A stretch of DNA of 64,000 bases from an uncultured Aquimarina sp. (GTDB lineage: Bacteria > Bacteroidota > Bacteroidia > Flavobacteriales > Flavobacteriaceae): contig CANMFM010000006.1 of the NCBI GenBank assembly GCA_947497175.1, positions 62,001 through 126,000 of the forward strand. The letters are read 5' to 3'. A program made the position numbers and the translations under genes. The notes beneath the pieces are model-generated. The model ran no database searches, was not told the origin of the DNA, and worked only from the letters and a program-made list of their open reading frames with translations. Of this stretch, positions 28,155-38,472 are shown in pieces (the stretch's first letter is position 1; every line of letters begins with the position of its first letter).

Positions 28155-31100
28155 TTAGAATGAAGCTTTAATACTTAAACCATATCTTCTTGAGCTAGGA
28201 CCGTTTAAGAAGTCAAATCCTCTACCGTTACCTACACCAAGCCCGGCAACGTTGGGATCAAAGTTTGTTCCTTCGGGAATATTGAAGGCATCAAACCATA
28301 AATTGTATCCTGTTAAGTTCATACTTACAGATCCAAAAGGAGTTTTATCTAAGAATTTTGATGGGATACTATATCCCAATGACAATTCTTGAAGTCTTAA
28401 AACTGTTCCGTCAAATACACCTAATTCATCTGGACCAAATAATACATTTGAGAAATAGAACGTCGAATTATTTATTTGAATATTGTTTTGAGAGCCATCA
28501 TCTCGTACTCCTGGTAATATGAAACTGTTTTCACGATCTACCGTATCTGTTGTAAGACCACGTCCTAATAATGTAGATACTGTTCTCGAATAGATGTCTC
28601 CTCCTTTTACAAAAGTAAATAAGAAGCTTAAATTGAAGTTTTTGTATGAAAAAGAATTATTAATGTTTAACAGGTAATCTGGATTAGGATCACCAATAAT
28701 GAAGGCACCTTCTTCTTCTCTGAAGTTTCCGGCATCGTTAATAATTGCATTTCCATTCGCATCTCTTTGTATACGGCTTCCAACTATTACTCCTAAAGGT
28801 TCTCCTTCAATCGCTGCATTACCCAGGTTTGAAAATCCAGAATACACAATGATATCTGTGTCTGCACCCAAATCTTCTACAATGGTTTCGTTGGCTGTGA
28901 AATTAATATTGGCATTCCATAAAAATCCATTTTGTTCGGGCGATTTAAGAATATCTGCACCTAGATCAAGTTCAAATCCATCACTTTTTATTTCACCAAT
29001 GTTTTCGTTTCTGATTGCAAAACCAGTTGAGGGATCTAATGGTCGATCAATGATAAGGTCTTCTGTAATACGGCTGTAGTAAGATACGTTCAAGCTTATT
29101 CTGTTTCTGAAAAAACGAGACTCAATACCAAACTCTATTTCATTTAAGCGCTCCGGCTTTAGATCAGGGTTTTCTTGTCTTGTAGGGATAGAATTGGTTA
29201 CAATATCTAGTCCTGTATCTGAATCTCTAAAATATTGTGTATCCAGATCTAAAGTAGCTGCCACCGGAAATCCTGTAGGGAAATTGGCAGAAGTACCATA
29301 TCCTGCTCTTACTTTTAGGTAGTTGATACCGTTTTCAGATTTAATACCAGCAAAAGCCGTAGTGGGTAAAAACGATACACTTGCACTTGGATAGAATATA
29401 GATCTGTTATCAACGGTGAGGTTAGATACCCAATCATTTCTTCCGGCCAGGGTTAAATATAACATTCTTTTGTAGTCAAAATCTGCTTGCCCATAAAGAC
29501 CTACGATATTTCTTTCTTGCTTAAATTCAATCTCGTTTTGATTCAGAAAATTGACATGTCTAAATACATCAAATTCAACCTGACTACTACTGGCAACCCC
29601 ATTACGTTCATAGATTTCTCTTCTACTGGTTGCTCCTAAGTTGAAATTCATTCCTATTTCATCGGTAAGCGTGAAATCTCCATTAAGGATAAAGTTGTGA
29701 TCAAAAATAGTATTGATGTTTGTCCAGGTTTGATACACACCACTACGAAGCGCTGCATCATCACTTACCCCTCCTTTATTTTGTTGATTGGTGTTGGCTT
29801 CAGTATAATTGTCTAGACCAAACCGATAGACTAAATTAAGATTTTCTGTAAGATCGTATTGTAATGTTCCGTTTCCAAATACACGATTTGTTTGTTGTCT
29901 GTTTTGGGCGTTATTTACTGTCCATAATGGGTGTTGGATACTATTATTTTGACGATAATATACACTTGATCCATTAATAGGATTTTGAAAAGGAAGTCCA
30001 ATAAGATCAACACTACGAGGGGTGAAAAATAGTTCTCCAAAAACAGAAGATCCGGTACCAAAGGCTCCATTACCTCTACTGGCAGATACGGGAGGAGTTC
30101 TAAAGTCAGTTTTAGAATAATTTAGGGTATTAGAAATTGTTATTTTATTGGATAGAACTGCTCTTCCTCCAAAACCTAATGTGTTTCTTCTTAATTTATT
30201 TCCAGGAGTGAATCCTTCATCTTCTAAGTAACTATAATTGGCATTATAGCTAAATGTGTTGTCGGTATTGGTTCCTCTAAAATTAATTGCTGTGCTTGCT
30301 ACAGTTCCGGTTCTAAAAAAGTCCTCTACACTATCATAAGGTCTCCATTCGTATCGAGCACCTGCAAATTCTGGAAATGCTGCTGGAATTCCTGTTGCAG
30401 CAGCGGCAGTGCTGTATGGATGTGCTAATGTACCATCGGGATTAAATCCTCTGTTGGGGTCTTCGTTAATACCATTACCCCAGCCAGCAACTCCTTCTTC
30501 GTCAAAGCTAGGTCCCCAGTTGCTGAAGAACCATCCAAAAGCTTGATCAAACCCATTACCATATTGATTTTGATAATCGGGCAGTGATGCAATTTCATTA
30601 AAGAAAATAGAAGAAGTGATAGTTACTTCATTCTTTTTAACAGCGTTTCCGGCAGAACCGTTTTTGGTTGTTATTAAGATTACTCCGTTTCGCCCTGCAG
30701 TTCCGTATAGCGTAGCAGCGGCAAGACCTTTTAAAACATTAACACTTTCGATACTATTAGGGTCAAGGTCTAAAAATCTACTCGATCCAGAGTTTCCATC
30801 AATAAAATCATTCTGATTGTTTCCGTCGTTAGATCCCTGTGAATTTGTGTCACTGCTAAAAGGAACTCCGTCAACAATAAATAATGGTTGATTACTTCCA
30901 CTAAAAGAACTAAGTCCACGAATTACAATATTCGTACCTGATCCTGATAAACCATTTTGCTGAGTGATATTTACACCAGATGCTTTTCCAAATAGTACTC
31001 GTCCAATGTCGCCTTCTGCTCGTTGTTCCAATTGATCATCTTTAACTTCGGCAACTGCATATCCCAGGGCTTGCTTTTCTCGCTTAATACCTTGGGCAGT

Positions 31101-31421
31101 TACAATTACTTCTTCCAGTTCAGAAGTAGCAGCGGATAGTTGTACATTGATTGTGTTACTGGGACCTACTGCTACCTCTTTGTTGGTGAAGCCTAAAAAA
31201 CTGTAGGTCAAAGTGCTTCCTTCTGATGCCTGGATAGAGTAATTTCCATCAAAATCAGATTGAGCTCCCGTGTTTGTTCCTTTAATAATGATATTTACGC
31301 CCGGAAGAGGTGAACCATCGTCATCTGTGATTTTACCGGTTACGGTTTTTTCTTGCGCAAAAGAAATATGCGCGACTAATGCCATGAACAGCATTAGCGT
31401 CTGCTTAGTTAGTGATTTCAT
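28155..31421 (-). CDS. SusC/RagA-type TonB-dependent transporter, second copy
   Basis: A 1088-residue protein with a signal peptide (1-22, ending SFAQEK), carboxypeptidase-regulatory-like domain (ITDDDGSPLPGVNIIIKG), ELEEVIVTAQGIKREKQ linker, plug domain with AATLYGTAGRNGVILITTK, and a barrel ending GLSIKASF. Compared with the 21779-24997 paralogue it is conserved through the plug but carries an extra loop in the early barrel region (around SFDEEGVAGWGNGINEDPN). This suggests the two pores have diverged in specificity. It heads the upstream operon and lies divergent from rpsL. Confidence 0.96.
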   Translation of the reverse strand: MKSLTKQTLMLFMALVAHISFAQEKTVTGKITDDDGSPLPGVNIIIKGTNTGAQSDFDGNYSIQASEGSTLTYSFLGFTNKEVAVGPSNTINVQLSAATSELEEVIVTAQGIKREKQALGYAVAEVKDDQLEQRAEGDIGRVLFGKASGVNITQQNGLSGSGTNIVIRGLSSFSGSNQPLFIVDGVPFSSDTNSQGSNDGNNQNDFIDGNSGSSRFLDLDPNSIESVNVLKGLAAATLYGTAGRNGVILITTKNGSAGNAVKKNEVTITSSIFFNEIASLPDYQNQYGNGFDQAFGWFFSNWGPSFDEEGVAGWGNGINEDPNRGFNPDGTLAHPYSTAAAATGIPAAFPEFAGARYEWRPYDSVEDFFRTGTVASTAINFRGTNTDNTFSYNANYSYLEDEGFTPGNKLRRNTLGFGGRAVLSNKITISNTLNYSKTDFRTPPVSASRGNGAFGTGSSVFGELFFTPRSVDLIGLPFQNPINGSSVYYRQNNSIQHPLWTVNNAQNRQQTNRVFGNGTLQYDLTENLNLVYRFGLDNYTEANTNQQNKGGVSDDAALRSGVYQTWTNINTIFDHNFILNGDFTLTDEIGMNFNLGATSRREIYERNGVASSSQVEFDVFRHVNFLNQNEIEFKQERNIVGLYGQADFDYKRMLYLTLAGRNDWVSNLTVDNRSIFYPSASVSFLPTTAFAGIKSENGINYLKVRAGYGTSANFPTGFPVAATLDLDTQYFRDSDTGLDIVTNSIPTRQENPDLKPERLNEIEFGIESRFFRNRISLNVSYYSRITEDLIIDRPLDPSTGFAIRNENIGEIKSDGFELDLGADILKSPEQNGFLWNANINFTANETIVEDLGADTDIIVYSGFSNLGNAAIEGEPLGVIVGSRIQRDANGNAIINDAGNFREEEGAFIIGDPNPDYLLNINNSFSYKNFNLSFLFTFVKGGDIYSRTVSTLLGRGLTTDTVDRENSFILPGVRDDGSQNNIQINNSTFYFSNVLFGPDELGVFDGTVLRLQELSLGYSIPSKFLDKTPFGSVSMNLTGYNLWFDAFNIPEGTNFDPNVAGLGVGNGRGFDFLNGPSSRRYGLSIKASF

Positions 31422-31497
31422 GTGTTTTAATTATTAGAATTAGCCAGCTATAAAATTGTGGAAAAGAATTAACTATTTTGTGGTTTTTTGGTTAATT

Positions 31498-31527
31498 TTA
31501 ACTAATAATCAATAAATGATTAGTTAA
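31498..31527. repeat. Inverted repeat upstream of the susC-type gene
   Basis: Perfect 9-base arms TTAACTAAT (31498-31506) and ATTAGTTAA (31519-31527) with a 12-base spacer. The position about 77 bases before the susC-type ATG suggests an operator, but it could be a chance feature of AT-rich DNA. Confidence 0.4.
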
Positions 31528-31795
31528 ATTAACATAATTTAACAGTTGTAATTAAATCTGTACAAGAGGTTGTTTTTAGCAGTGATTTTCGAAAATAAAT
31601 AACTTCTTATTCGAATATTTTTCCCAGTTTTTTTCTTGAGGAAACTCCTTTTCGAAAGTAATTTTATGATTTTATCTAAGTAAGTTTTTTGTTGGTTTTT
31701 TTTGATTGAATAAGATTGTTGAAGTTTCGATTTTACGTTTGGATTGCGATTATCAGCTTTTATTTTTGACTTATTTGAAAATTAATCTCTTAGGA

Positions 31796-31826
31796 TTTGA
31801 TTTGCTGAAAAATATTTCTACCTTTG
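31796..31826 (+). promoter_or_regulatory. Main promoter of the ribosomal supercluster (rpsL)
   Basis: TTTG at 31796-31799, exactly 19 bases, then TACCTTTG at 31819-31826: a full match to the Bacteroidota housekeeping promoter. Transcription would start near 31833, giving a leader of about 50 bases before rpsL that contains a small CCCTTTAAAAAGGG hairpin at 31830-31843. Confidence 0.85.
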
Positions 31827-31882
31827 CAGCCCTTTAAAAAGGGATATTATAAAAATATATTAATAATAGTGTAAAGCAAATT

Positions 31883-32257
31883 ATGCCAACAATTTCACAA
31901 TTAGTAAGAAAAGGTAGAGCCAAAATAACTAAGAAGAGTAAATCGGCTGCTTTGGATTCGTGCCCGCAACGCCGCGGTGTTTGTACGCGTGTTTATACTA
32001 CTACTCCTAAGAAACCAAACTCTGCGATGCGTAAAGTAGCGCGTGTTAGGTTAACGAATGGAAAAGAAGTAAATGCGTACATCGGTGGTGAAGGTCACAA
32101 TCTTCAAGAGCACTCGATAGTATTAGTTAGAGGTGGAAGGGTAAAAGATTTACCAGGAGTTAGATATCATATTGTTCGTGGAGCCTTAGACACCGCAGGT
32201 GTTGAGGGTAGAACACAACGTAGATCTAAGTATGGTGCAAAACGCCCTAAGAAGTAA
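31883..32257 (+). CDS. rpsL: 30S ribosomal protein S12 (uS12)
   Basis: A 124-residue protein. It has the decoding-centre loop [11 protein letters not shown] (Lys43-Lys44, the site of streptomycin-resistance changes in other bacteria, here the wild-type lysines) and the second loop [14 protein letters not shown], whose Asp is methylthiolated in some species. S12 monitors codon-anticodon pairing at the A site. It is first in the cluster, directly behind the strong promoter, and rpsG follows after 23 bases. Confidence 0.99.
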   Translation: MPTISQLVRKGRAKITKKSKSAALDSCPQRRGVCTRVYTTTPKKPNSAMRKVARVRLTNGKEVNAYIGGEGHNLQEHSIVLVRGGRVKDLPGVRYHIVRGALDTAGVEGRTQRRSKYGAKRPKK

Positions 32258-32280
32258 TTAAAAACTTTTAAGAAGAAGAC

Positions 32281-32757
32281 ATGAGAAAAAGAAAGGCTAA
32301 AAAAAGACCTATTTTGCCAGATCCACGTTTTAACGATCAGCTAGTGACTCGTTTTGTAAACATGATGATGTGGGATGGTAAAAAGTCAACTGCTTTTAGA
32401 ATTTTTTACGATGCAATAGATATCGTAGATGAGAAAAAACAAAACGAAGAGAAAACTGCATTAGAAATGTGGAAAGACGCACTTTCAAATGTAATGCCTC
32501 ACGTAGAAGTAAGGAGTCGTAGAGTGGGTGGAGCTACTTTTCAGATTCCTAACCCAATCAGACCTGACCGTAAGATATCTACTGCAATGAAGTGGTTGAT
32601 TCAATTTGCGCGTAAAAGAAATGAGAAATCTATGGCACAGAAGCTTGCTGCAGAAATAATTGCTGCAGAAAAAGAAGAAGGAGCTGCTGTGAAAAAGAGA
32701 GTAGATACTCATAAAATGGCTGAAGCAAATAAAGCATTCTCTCACTTTAGATTTTAA
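32281..32757 (+). CDS. rpsG: 30S ribosomal protein S7 (uS7)
   Basis: A 158-residue protein beginning [17 protein letters not shown], with [16 protein letters not shown] in the RNA-binding core and a basic C-terminus. S7 nucleates assembly of the 30S head on the 3' domain of 16S rRNA and lines the E site. In the str operon order rpsL-rpsG-fusA; in other bacteria S7 is the repressor of this operon. Here rpsL-rpsG spacing is only 23 bases, with little room for the long E. coli type S7 target. Confidence 0.99.
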   Translation: MRKRKAKKRPILPDPRFNDQLVTRFVNMMMWDGKKSTAFRIFYDAIDIVDEKKQNEEKTALEMWKDALSNVMPHVEVRSRRVGGATFQIPNPIRPDRKISTAMKWLIQFARKRNEKSMAQKLAAEIIAAEKEEGAAVKKRVDTHKMAEANKAFSHFRF

Positions 32758-32767
32758 TCATTAAGAA

Positions 32768-34894
32768 ATGGCTAGAGATTTAAAATATACTAGAAACATA
32801 GGAATCGCTGCGCATATTGACGCAGGGAAAACTACAACGACTGAACGTATACTATATTATACCGGTGTTAGTCATAAAATAGGTGAAGTGCATGACGGTG
32901 CAGCCACTATGGACTGGATGGAGCAAGAGCAAGAGCGTGGTATCACAATTACTTCTGCTGCTACAACATGTACATGGCACTTCCCTACAGAAAATGGTAA
33001 GCCAACTGCTGATGCTAAAGGATATCATTTTAACATTATTGATACTCCAGGGCACGTTGATTTTACTGTAGAGGTAAACCGTTCTTTACGAGTGTTAGAT
33101 GGGTTGGTGTTTTTATTTAGTGCTGTTGATGGTGTTGAGCCACAATCAGAAACTAACTGGAGGCTGGCTGATAATTACAAAGTTCCTAGAATGGGGTTTG
33201 TAAATAAAATGGACCGTCAAGGGTCTAACTTCTTGGCAGTTTGTAATCAGGTTAAAGAAATGTTGGGTTCTAATGCAGTACCTATTGTATTAAACATTGG
33301 TGACGAAGCTGATTTTAAAGGTATAGTTGATCTTGTGAAGAACCGTGCCATTGTATGGCATGACGAAACTCAAGGTGCTACCTTTGATGTTATTGATATT
33401 CCTGAAGACCTTAAAGCTGAGGCTAAAGAGCTTCGTGGTAAACTTATCGAAGAAGTTGCTGCATATGACGAAAACCTTCTTGAGAAGTATATGGAAGACG
33501 AAGATTCGATTACTGAAGACGAAGTGCATGCTGCACTTAGAGCTGCGGTAATGGATATGTCTATTATACCAATGGTATGTGGGTCTGCTTTCAAAAATAA
33601 AGGGGTTCAGTTCTTGTTAGATGCTGTATGTCGTTATTTGCCTTCTCCAACAGATAAGGATGCAATTGTAGGTACTGATCCTAATACAGACGAAGAGATT
33701 TCTCGTAAGCCTGATGTAAAGGAGCCGTTTTCTGCATTAGCATTTAAAATCGCAACCGATCCGTTTGTAGGTCGTTTGGCATTTTTCCGCGCATATTCAG
33801 GAAGATTAGATGCAGGTTCATATGTGTTGAACAACCGATCTGGAAAGAAAGAGCGTATTTCACGTATTTATCAAATGCATTCTAATAAACAAAATGCAAT
33901 TGATTTTATTGAGGCTGGAGATATTGGTGCAGCAGTAGGTTTTAAAGATATTAAAACCGGAGATACATTATCCGATGAGAAACATCCTATTGTTTTAGAA
34001 TCAATGGATTTCCCTGATCCGGTAATTGGTATTGCTGTAGAGCCAAAAACAAAAGCTGATGTAGATAAATTAGGTATGGCTTTGGCTAAGTTAGCTGAAG
34101 AGGATCCTACATTTACTGTAAGAACAGACGAAGCTTCTGGTCAGACTATTATTTCTGGTATGGGAGAGCTTCACTTAGATATTATTGTTGATCGTTTAAA
34201 GCGTGAGTTTAAAGTAGAAGTAAACCAAGGTCAACCTCAGGTTGAGTACAAGGAAGCTATTACTGCTCGTGCAGACCATAGAGAGGTTTACAAAAAGCAG
34301 TCTGGTGGTCGTGGTAAATTTGCAGATATTGTATTTACTATGGAGCCTGCTGAAGAAGGTAAAACCGGACTTGAGTTTGTTTCTGAAATCAAAGGTGGTA
34401 ACGTTCCTAAAGAATTTGTTCCTTCTGTTGAGAAAGGATTTAAAATGGCAATGAAGAATGGGCCTTTAGCAGGATACGAAATGGATGCTATGAAAGTTAC
34501 TCTTACTGATGGGTCTTACCATGATGTGGATTCTGATCAGCTGTCGTTCGAATTGGCTGCAAAACTTGGTTACAAAGCTGCTGCTAAAGCTGCAAGAGCA
34601 GTAATCATGGAGCCAATCATGAAACTTGAGGTATTAACTCCTGAAGAAAACATGGGTGATATCGTTGGTGATTTAAATAGACGTAGAGGTCAGGTTAATG
34701 ACATGAGTGACCGTTCGGGATCAAAGGTTGTTAAAGCGCTTGTTCCTCTTTCAGAAATGTTTGGGTATGTAACATCATTAAGAACATTGTCTTCTGGTAG
34801 AGCAACCTCTACAATGGAATTTTCTCACTATGCTGAGACTCCTTCTAATATTTCAGAAGAAGTAATTGCAGCTGCAAAAGGAGTTAACGCTTAA
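32768..34894 (+). CDS. fusA: Translation elongation factor G
   Basis: A 708-residue GTPase. G1 is AHIDAGKT (residues 15-22), the switch I motif is RGITI, G3 is DTPGH (92-96) and G4 is NKMD (146-149). Domains II to V follow, with [10 protein letters not shown] in domain III and the RGQVNDM loop in domain V. EF-G drives tRNA-mRNA translocation and, with RRF, ribosome recycling. It is placed between rpsG and rpsJ with 10- and 11-base gaps; tuf, which usually follows fusA, is absent here and must lie elsewhere. Confidence 0.99.
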   Translation: MARDLKYTRNIGIAAHIDAGKTTTTERILYYTGVSHKIGEVHDGAATMDWMEQEQERGITITSAATTCTWHFPTENGKPTADAKGYHFNIIDTPGHVDFTVEVNRSLRVLDGLVFLFSAVDGVEPQSETNWRLADNYKVPRMGFVNKMDRQGSNFLAVCNQVKEMLGSNAVPIVLNIGDEADFKGIVDLVKNRAIVWHDETQGATFDVIDIPEDLKAEAKELRGKLIEEVAAYDENLLEKYMEDEDSITEDEVHAALRAAVMDMSIIPMVCGSAFKNKGVQFLLDAVCRYLPSPTDKDAIVGTDPNTDEEISRKPDVKEPFSALAFKIATDPFVGRLAFFRAYSGRLDAGSYVLNNRSGKKERISRIYQMHSNKQNAIDFIEAGDIGAAVGFKDIKTGDTLSDEKHPIVLESMDFPDPVIGIAVEPKTKADVDKLGMALAKLAEEDPTFTVRTDEASGQTIISGMGELHLDIIVDRLKREFKVEVNQGQPQVEYKEAITARADHREVYKKQSGGRGKFADIVFTMEPAEEGKTGLEFVSEIKGGNVPKEFVPSVEKGFKMAMKNGPLAGYEMDAMKVTLTDGSYHDVDSDQLSFELAAKLGYKAAAKAARAVIMEPIMKLEVLTPEENMGDIVGDLNRRRGQVNDMSDRSGSKVVKALVPLSEMFGYVTSLRTLSSGRATSTMEFSHYAETPSNISEEVIAAAKGVNA

Positions 34895-34905
34895 TTATTA
34901 CAGAA

Positions 34906-35211
34906 ATGAGTCAAAAAATTAGAATAAAATTAAAATCTTACGATCACAATTTAGTAGATAAGTCTGCTGAGAAAATCGTTAAGACGGTGAAGAGTACAGG
35001 TGCTGTAGTAACTGGGCCAATTCCTTTACCAACACATAAAAAGATTTTTACAGTGCTTCGTTCTCCGCACGTAAATAAAAAATCCAGAGAGCAGTTTCAA
35101 TTAAGTTCTTACAAAAGACTTTTGGATATCTATAGCTCTTCTTCAAAAACGATTGATGCGTTGATGAAGCTGGAATTACCAAGTGGAGTTGAAGTTGAGA
35201 TCAAAGTATAA
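34906..35211 (+). CDS. rpsJ: 30S ribosomal protein S10 (uS10, NusE)
   Basis: A 101-residue protein with [15 protein letters not shown] at the start and the long loop [21 protein letters not shown]10 is a 30S head protein and, as NusE, joins NusB and NusG in antitermination. It follows fusA after 11 bases, then a 174-base gap, unusually long for this cluster, precedes rplC. The gap holds RNA structures described separately. Confidence 0.98.
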   Translation: MSQKIRIKLKSYDHNLVDKSAEKIVKTVKSTGAVVTGPIPLPTHKKIFTVLRSPHVNKKSREQFQLSSYKRLLDIYSSSSKTIDALMKLELPSGVEVEIKV

Positions 35212-35223
35212 TTAGCTTCAGAT

Positions 35224-35256
35224 TTTGTTCAGTGATCCAAAAGATCGCTGAGCAAA
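35224..35256 (+). ncRNA. 14-bp hairpin in the rpsJ-rplC gap
   Basis: The sequences 35224-35237 and 35243-35256 can pair over 14 positions (TTTGTTCAGTGATC with GATCGCTGAGCAAA, two G-U pairs) around a CAAAA loop, starting 13 bases after the rpsJ stop codon. No T-run follows, so it is not a standard terminator. It could protect the 3' end of the upstream message or form part of a regulatory leader for rplC. Confidence 0.6.
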
Positions 35257-35301
35257 GTCGAGGTTACATGTCCCAAGCTGCGTGCAAGGGAAAAACGGCA
35301 A

Positions 35302-35344
35302 AAAATACATTTCAGGGTTGAACGTATTTTGGCCCTGTTTTTTT
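35302..35344 (+). promoter_or_regulatory. Attenuator-like element before rplC
   Basis: CAGGG (35313-35317) can pair with CCCTG (35333-35337), followed directly by seven T residues, as in a factor-independent terminator. The segment AAAATAC (35302-35308) can instead pair with GTATTTT (35324-35330) inside that hairpin. The two pairings exclude each other, the arrangement expected of an antiterminator and terminator. It lies 41 bases before the rplC start. Function is inferred, not shown. Confidence 0.5.
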
Positions 35345-35385
35345 GCAAAAATTAAAAAGAGAATACTAATTAATAATTAATAAAT

Positions 35386-36003
35386 ATGTCTGGGTTAATA
35401 GGAAAAAAGATCGGTATGACCAGCATCTTCGACGAGAATGGAAAGAATATTCCATGTACTGTGATCGAAGCTGGGCCATGCGTGGTTACCCAAGTCAGAA
35501 CTGAAGAAGTTGATGGTTATCAGGCTATTCAGCTAGGTTTCGATGACAAAGCGGACAAAAATGCTACTAAAGCGGCTCTAGGGCACTTTAAAAAAGCAGG
35601 AACTGTTGCTAAACGTAAAGTTGTTGAGTTCAAAGGTTTTGATGAGGAGTACAAATTAGGAGATACGTTAACGGTTGAGCATTTTTCCGAAGGAGAATTT
35701 GTTGATGTTTCAGCAACTTCAAAAGGTAAAGGTTTTCAAGGGGTTGTAAAAAGACACAACTTTGGTGGTGTTGGACAAGCAACTCACGGTCAGCACAACC
35801 GTCTAAGAGCTCCTGGTTCGATAGGTGCTGCATCTTATCCTGCAAGAGTTTTCAAAGGAATGAAAATGGCAGGAAGAATGGGTGGAGAAAAAGTAAAAGT
35901 TCAAAACTTAAGAGTGTTAAAAGTAGTTCCGGAAAAGAACTTACTTGTTGTTAAAGGATGTGTTCCTGGACACAAAAATGCTTATGTAACGATTCAGAAG
36001 TAA
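35386..36003 (+). CDS. rplC: 50S ribosomal protein L3 (uL3)
   Basis: A 205-residue protein starting [15 protein letters not shown]. The extended loop [23 protein letters not shown] includes a Q-H-N-R-L-R motif near the peptidyl-transferase centre, where a Gln is methylated in E. coli, and [11 protein letters not shown] follows. L3 is one of the first proteins to bind 23S rRNA. Its stop codon overlaps the ATG of rplD by one base (TAATG), so the two are coupled. Confidence 0.99.
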   Translation: MSGLIGKKIGMTSIFDENGKNIPCTVIEAGPCVVTQVRTEEVDGYQAIQLGFDDKADKNATKAALGHFKKAGTVAKRKVVEFKGFDEEYKLGDTLTVEHFSEGEFVDVSATSKGKGFQGVVKRHNFGGVGQATHGQHNRLRAPGSIGAASYPARVFKGMKMAGRMGGEKVKVQNLRVLKVVPEKNLLVVKGCVPGHKNAYVTIQK

Positions 36004-36632
36004 TGAAAGTAGCGGTAATTGATATAAACGGAAAAGAAACAGGAAGAAAGGCAGACCTTTCAGACGCTGTTTTCGGTATAGAGCCAAACGATCATGCAGT
36101 ATACTTAGATGTTAAACAGTACTTGGCTAACCAACGTCAAGGAACTCATAAGGCTAAGGAGCGTGCAGAGATTACTGGTAGTACCAGAAAAATCAAGAAG
36201 CAAAAAGGAACAGGTACGGCCAGAGCAGGTAGTATCAAGTCTCCAGTTTTTAAAGGAGGAGGAAGAGTTTTTGGTCCAAGACCACGTAACTATTCTTTTA
36301 AATTGAATAAGAACTTAAAAAGATTAGCGCGTAAATCTGCGTTGAGTATTAAAGCAAACGATAAAGCAATTACAGTTGTTGAAGACTTTACTTTTGATAC
36401 CATAAAAACAAAGAATTTTACTGCGGTTTTAAAGTCTCTAGGACTAGAAAATAAAAAATCTTTGTTTGTGTTGGCTGAGTCAAATAAAAATGTATATTTG
36501 TCGTCACGCAATTTTAAAGGTTCAGAAGTTATAACTTCTTCAGAATTAAGTACTTACAAAATACTTAATGCAAATAACGTTATACTTTTGGAAGGTTCTT
36601 TGAAAGGAATTGAAATGAATTTAAGTAAATAA
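36003..36632 (+). CDS. rplD: 50S ribosomal protein L4 (uL4)
   Basis: A 209-residue protein. I place the start at 36003, overlapping the rplC stop, because the frame's earlier ATG at 35958 lies inside rplC and adds 15 unrelated residues. The exit-tunnel loop is [20 protein letters not shown], then [19 protein letters not shown]. In E. coli L4 represses its own S10 operon through an attenuating leader, which makes the structured gap upstream of rplC-rplD notable. Confidence 0.98.
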   Translation: MKVAVIDINGKETGRKADLSDAVFGIEPNDHAVYLDVKQYLANQRQGTHKAKERAEITGSTRKIKKQKGTGTARAGSIKSPVFKGGGRVFGPRPRNYSFKLNKNLKRLARKSALSIKANDKAITVVEDFTFDTIKTKNFTAVLKSLGLENKKSLFVLAESNKNVYLSSRNFKGSEVITSSELSTYKILNANNVILLEGSLKGIEMNLSK

Positions 36633-36638
36633 GAAGCC

Positions 36639-36929
36639 ATGAGTATCTTAATAAAACCTATTATTACGGAAAAGGCTACTGCTGATAGTGAGGTGTTTAA
36701 CCGCTATGGTTTTGTAGTTGATAAGAAAGCGAATAAGGTAGAGATCAAAAAAGCAGTAGAAGCTGCTTATGGTGTATCTGTTACTAAAGTTCGTACAATA
36801 AATGTTCGTCCAGATCGCAAAACTCGTTATACAAAAACGGGAATGATCACTGGTAAAACAAGTGCTTATAAAAAAGCAATTGTACAGGTGGCGGACGGTG
36901 ATGTAATTGATTTATATAGTAATCTTTAA
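36639..36929 (+). CDS. rplW: 50S ribosomal protein L23 (uL23)
   Basis: A 96-residue protein with LIKPIITEKATADSE and the RNA-binding loop VRPDRKTRYTKTGMITGKT. L23 sits at the polypeptide exit site and docks trigger factor and the signal recognition particle. Six bases after rplD and nine before rplB. Confidence 0.98.
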   Translation: MSILIKPIITEKATADSEVFNRYGFVVDKKANKVEIKKAVEAAYGVSVTKVRTINVRPDRKTRYTKTGMITGKTSAYKKAIVQVADGDVIDLYSNL

Positions 36930-36938
36930 GACTAAAAA

Positions 36939-37763
36939 ATGTCAGTAAGAAAATTAAAACCAATTACCCCAGGTCAGCGTTTTAGAGTAGTTAATGGGTT
37001 TGACGCCATTACTACTGATAAGCCGGAAAAAAGCCTATTGGCTCCGAAAAAGAGATCTGGAGGTAGAAACAGTCAAGGAAAAATGACCATGCGCTACAAA
37101 GGTGGTGGTCATAAAAGAAGGTATCGTATTATTGATTTTAAACGTGATAAGCAAGGAGTTCCTGCTACTGTCGCAACAATCGAATACGATCCAAACAGAA
37201 CTGCATTTATAGCGCTAGTAAATTACCAAGATGGTGAAAAGCGTTATGTTATCGCTCAAAACGGTTTACAAGTAGGTCAGAATATCGTTTCTGGTAGCAA
37301 TGTTGCTCCAGAAATAGGTAATGCAATGCCGCTTAGTGATATCCCGTTAGGTACTATTATCTCTTGTATCGAGTTAAGACCAGGTCAAGGTGCTGTGATG
37401 GCTCGTAGTGCTGGATCTTTCGCTCAGCTAATGGCTAGAGATGGTAAATTTGCTACAGTAAAGTTACCTTCTGGCGAAGTAAGAATGATACTAGTTAATT
37501 GTATGGCTACCATTGGTGCTATTTCTAACAGTGATCATCAGCTGATCGTTGGAGGTAAAGCGGGTAGAACAAGATGGCTAGGTCGTCGTCCACGTACAAG
37601 ACCAGTAGCGATGAACCCTGTCGATCACCCAATGGGTGGTGGTGAAGGACGTTCTTCTGGAGGTCACCCACGTTCTAGAAAAGGGCTTCCTGCAAAAGGA
37701 TTTAGAACCCGTTCTAAGACGAAAGCGAGTAATAAGTATATTGTAGAACGTAGAAAGAAATAA
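36939..37763 (+). CDS. rplB: 50S ribosomal protein L2 (uL2)
   Basis: A 274-residue protein with [15 protein letters not shown] in the N-terminal extension and the highly conserved [18 protein letters not shown] near residue 225-245, whose His lies near the peptidyl-transferase centre. L2 is required for subunit association and peptide bond formation. The C-terminal tail [19 protein letters not shown] is basic and unstructured. Confidence 0.99.
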   Translation: MSVRKLKPITPGQRFRVVNGFDAITTDKPEKSLLAPKKRSGGRNSQGKMTMRYKGGGHKRRYRIIDFKRDKQGVPATVATIEYDPNRTAFIALVNYQDGEKRYVIAQNGLQVGQNIVSGSNVAPEIGNAMPLSDIPLGTIISCIELRPGQGAVMARSAGSFAQLMARDGKFATVKLPSGEVRMILVNCMATIGAISNSDHQLIVGGKAGRTRWLGRRPRTRPVAMNPVDHPMGGGEGRSSGGHPRSRKGLPAKGFRTRSKTKASNKYIVERRKK

Positions 37764-37769
37764 TAAGAT

Positions 37770-38048
37770 ATGGCACGTTCATTAAAAAAAGGACCTTACG
37801 TTCACTATAAGTTAGAGAAAAAAGTAGCTGCAAATGTAGAAGCTAACAAAAAGTCTGTTATTAAGACTTGGTCTAGAGCATCTATGATTACTCCTGACTT
37901 TGTAGGGCAAACAATCGCAGTTCATAATGGTCGCCAGTTTGTACCGGTATATGTTACCGAGAACATGGTAGGTCATAAATTAGGAGAATTTTCGCCAACA
38001 CGTTCCTTTAGAGGACACGCTGGTGCTAAAAATAAAGGTAAAAAATAA
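37770..38048 (+). CDS. rpsS: 30S ribosomal protein S19 (uS19)
   Basis: A 92-residue protein with [38 protein letters not shown] and the tail [17 protein letters not shown]19 forms a complex with S13 in the 30S head and contacts the A-site tRNA through its tail. Six bases after rplB. Confidence 0.99.
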   Translation: MARSLKKGPYVHYKLEKKVAANVEANKKSVIKTWSRASMITPDFVGQTIAVHNGRQFVPVYVTENMVGHKLGEFSPTRSFRGHAGAKNKGKK

Positions 38049-38056
38049 TTTAAGTC

Positions 38057-38464
38057 ATGGGAGTTCGTAAAAGAGAAATGGCAGAAAGAATTAAGGAAGA
38101 GAAAAAGCAAATTGCTTTTGCTAAACTTAATAACTGCCCTACGTCACCTCGTAAGATGCGTTTAGTAGCAGATTTGGTTCGCGGTGAGAAAGTTGAAAAA
38201 GCGCTTCAGATTCTTAGATTTAATCCTAAAGAAGCATCACGTCGTTTAGAGAAGTTATTGCTTTCTGCAATAGCAAACTGGCAGGCGAAAAATGAAGACG
38301 CTAGCATCGAAGATGCTGATCTTTTTGTAAAAGAGATTCGTGTAGATGGAGGAAGTATGTTAAAAAGACTTCGTCCTGCTCCACAGGGTCGTGCACACAG
38401 AATAAGAAAACGCTCTAATCACGTTACTATCGTGGTTGCAGCAAAAAATAATACACAAAGCTAA
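38057..38464 (+). CDS. rplV: 50S ribosomal protein L22 (uL22)
   Basis: A 135-residue protein with a charged N-terminal extension (about 25 residues, [13 protein letters not shown]) before the conserved [19 protein letters not shown]. The beta-hairpin loop [20 protein letters not shown] lines the exit tunnel near L4, where changes cause macrolide resistance in other bacteria. The family core is about 110 residues, so the N-terminal extension is the only oddity. Confidence 0.98.
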   Translation: MGVRKREMAERIKEEKKQIAFAKLNNCPTSPRKMRLVADLVRGEKVEKALQILRFNPKEASRRLEKLLLSAIANWQAKNEDASIEDADLFVKEIRVDGGSMLKRLRPAPQGRAHRIRKRSNHVTIVVAAKNNTQS

Positions 38465-38472
38465 TATAAACT

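Larger units (their letters stand above)
31422..31882. other. 461-base divergent region between susC-type gene and rpsL
   Basis: It contains the strong rpsL promoter (31796-31826). It also contains an inverted repeat TTAACTAAT / ATTAGTTAA at 31498-31527 about 77 bases upstream of the susC-type start, and the TGGCTAATTC element (minus strand, 31446-31437) also found in front of the other susC-type gene. The middle is AT-rich with no gene. Confidence 0.6.

Noticed and set aside
35302..35337. H-type pseudoknot formed by both stems before rplC
   Set aside because: The third loop would have only two bases to cross a 7-bp stem, which is too short; mutually exclusive stems are more likely.
35958..36002. 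Earlier start for rplD
   Set aside because: It lies inside rplC in another frame; the TAATG overlap at 36001-36005 gives the normal L4 N-terminus.
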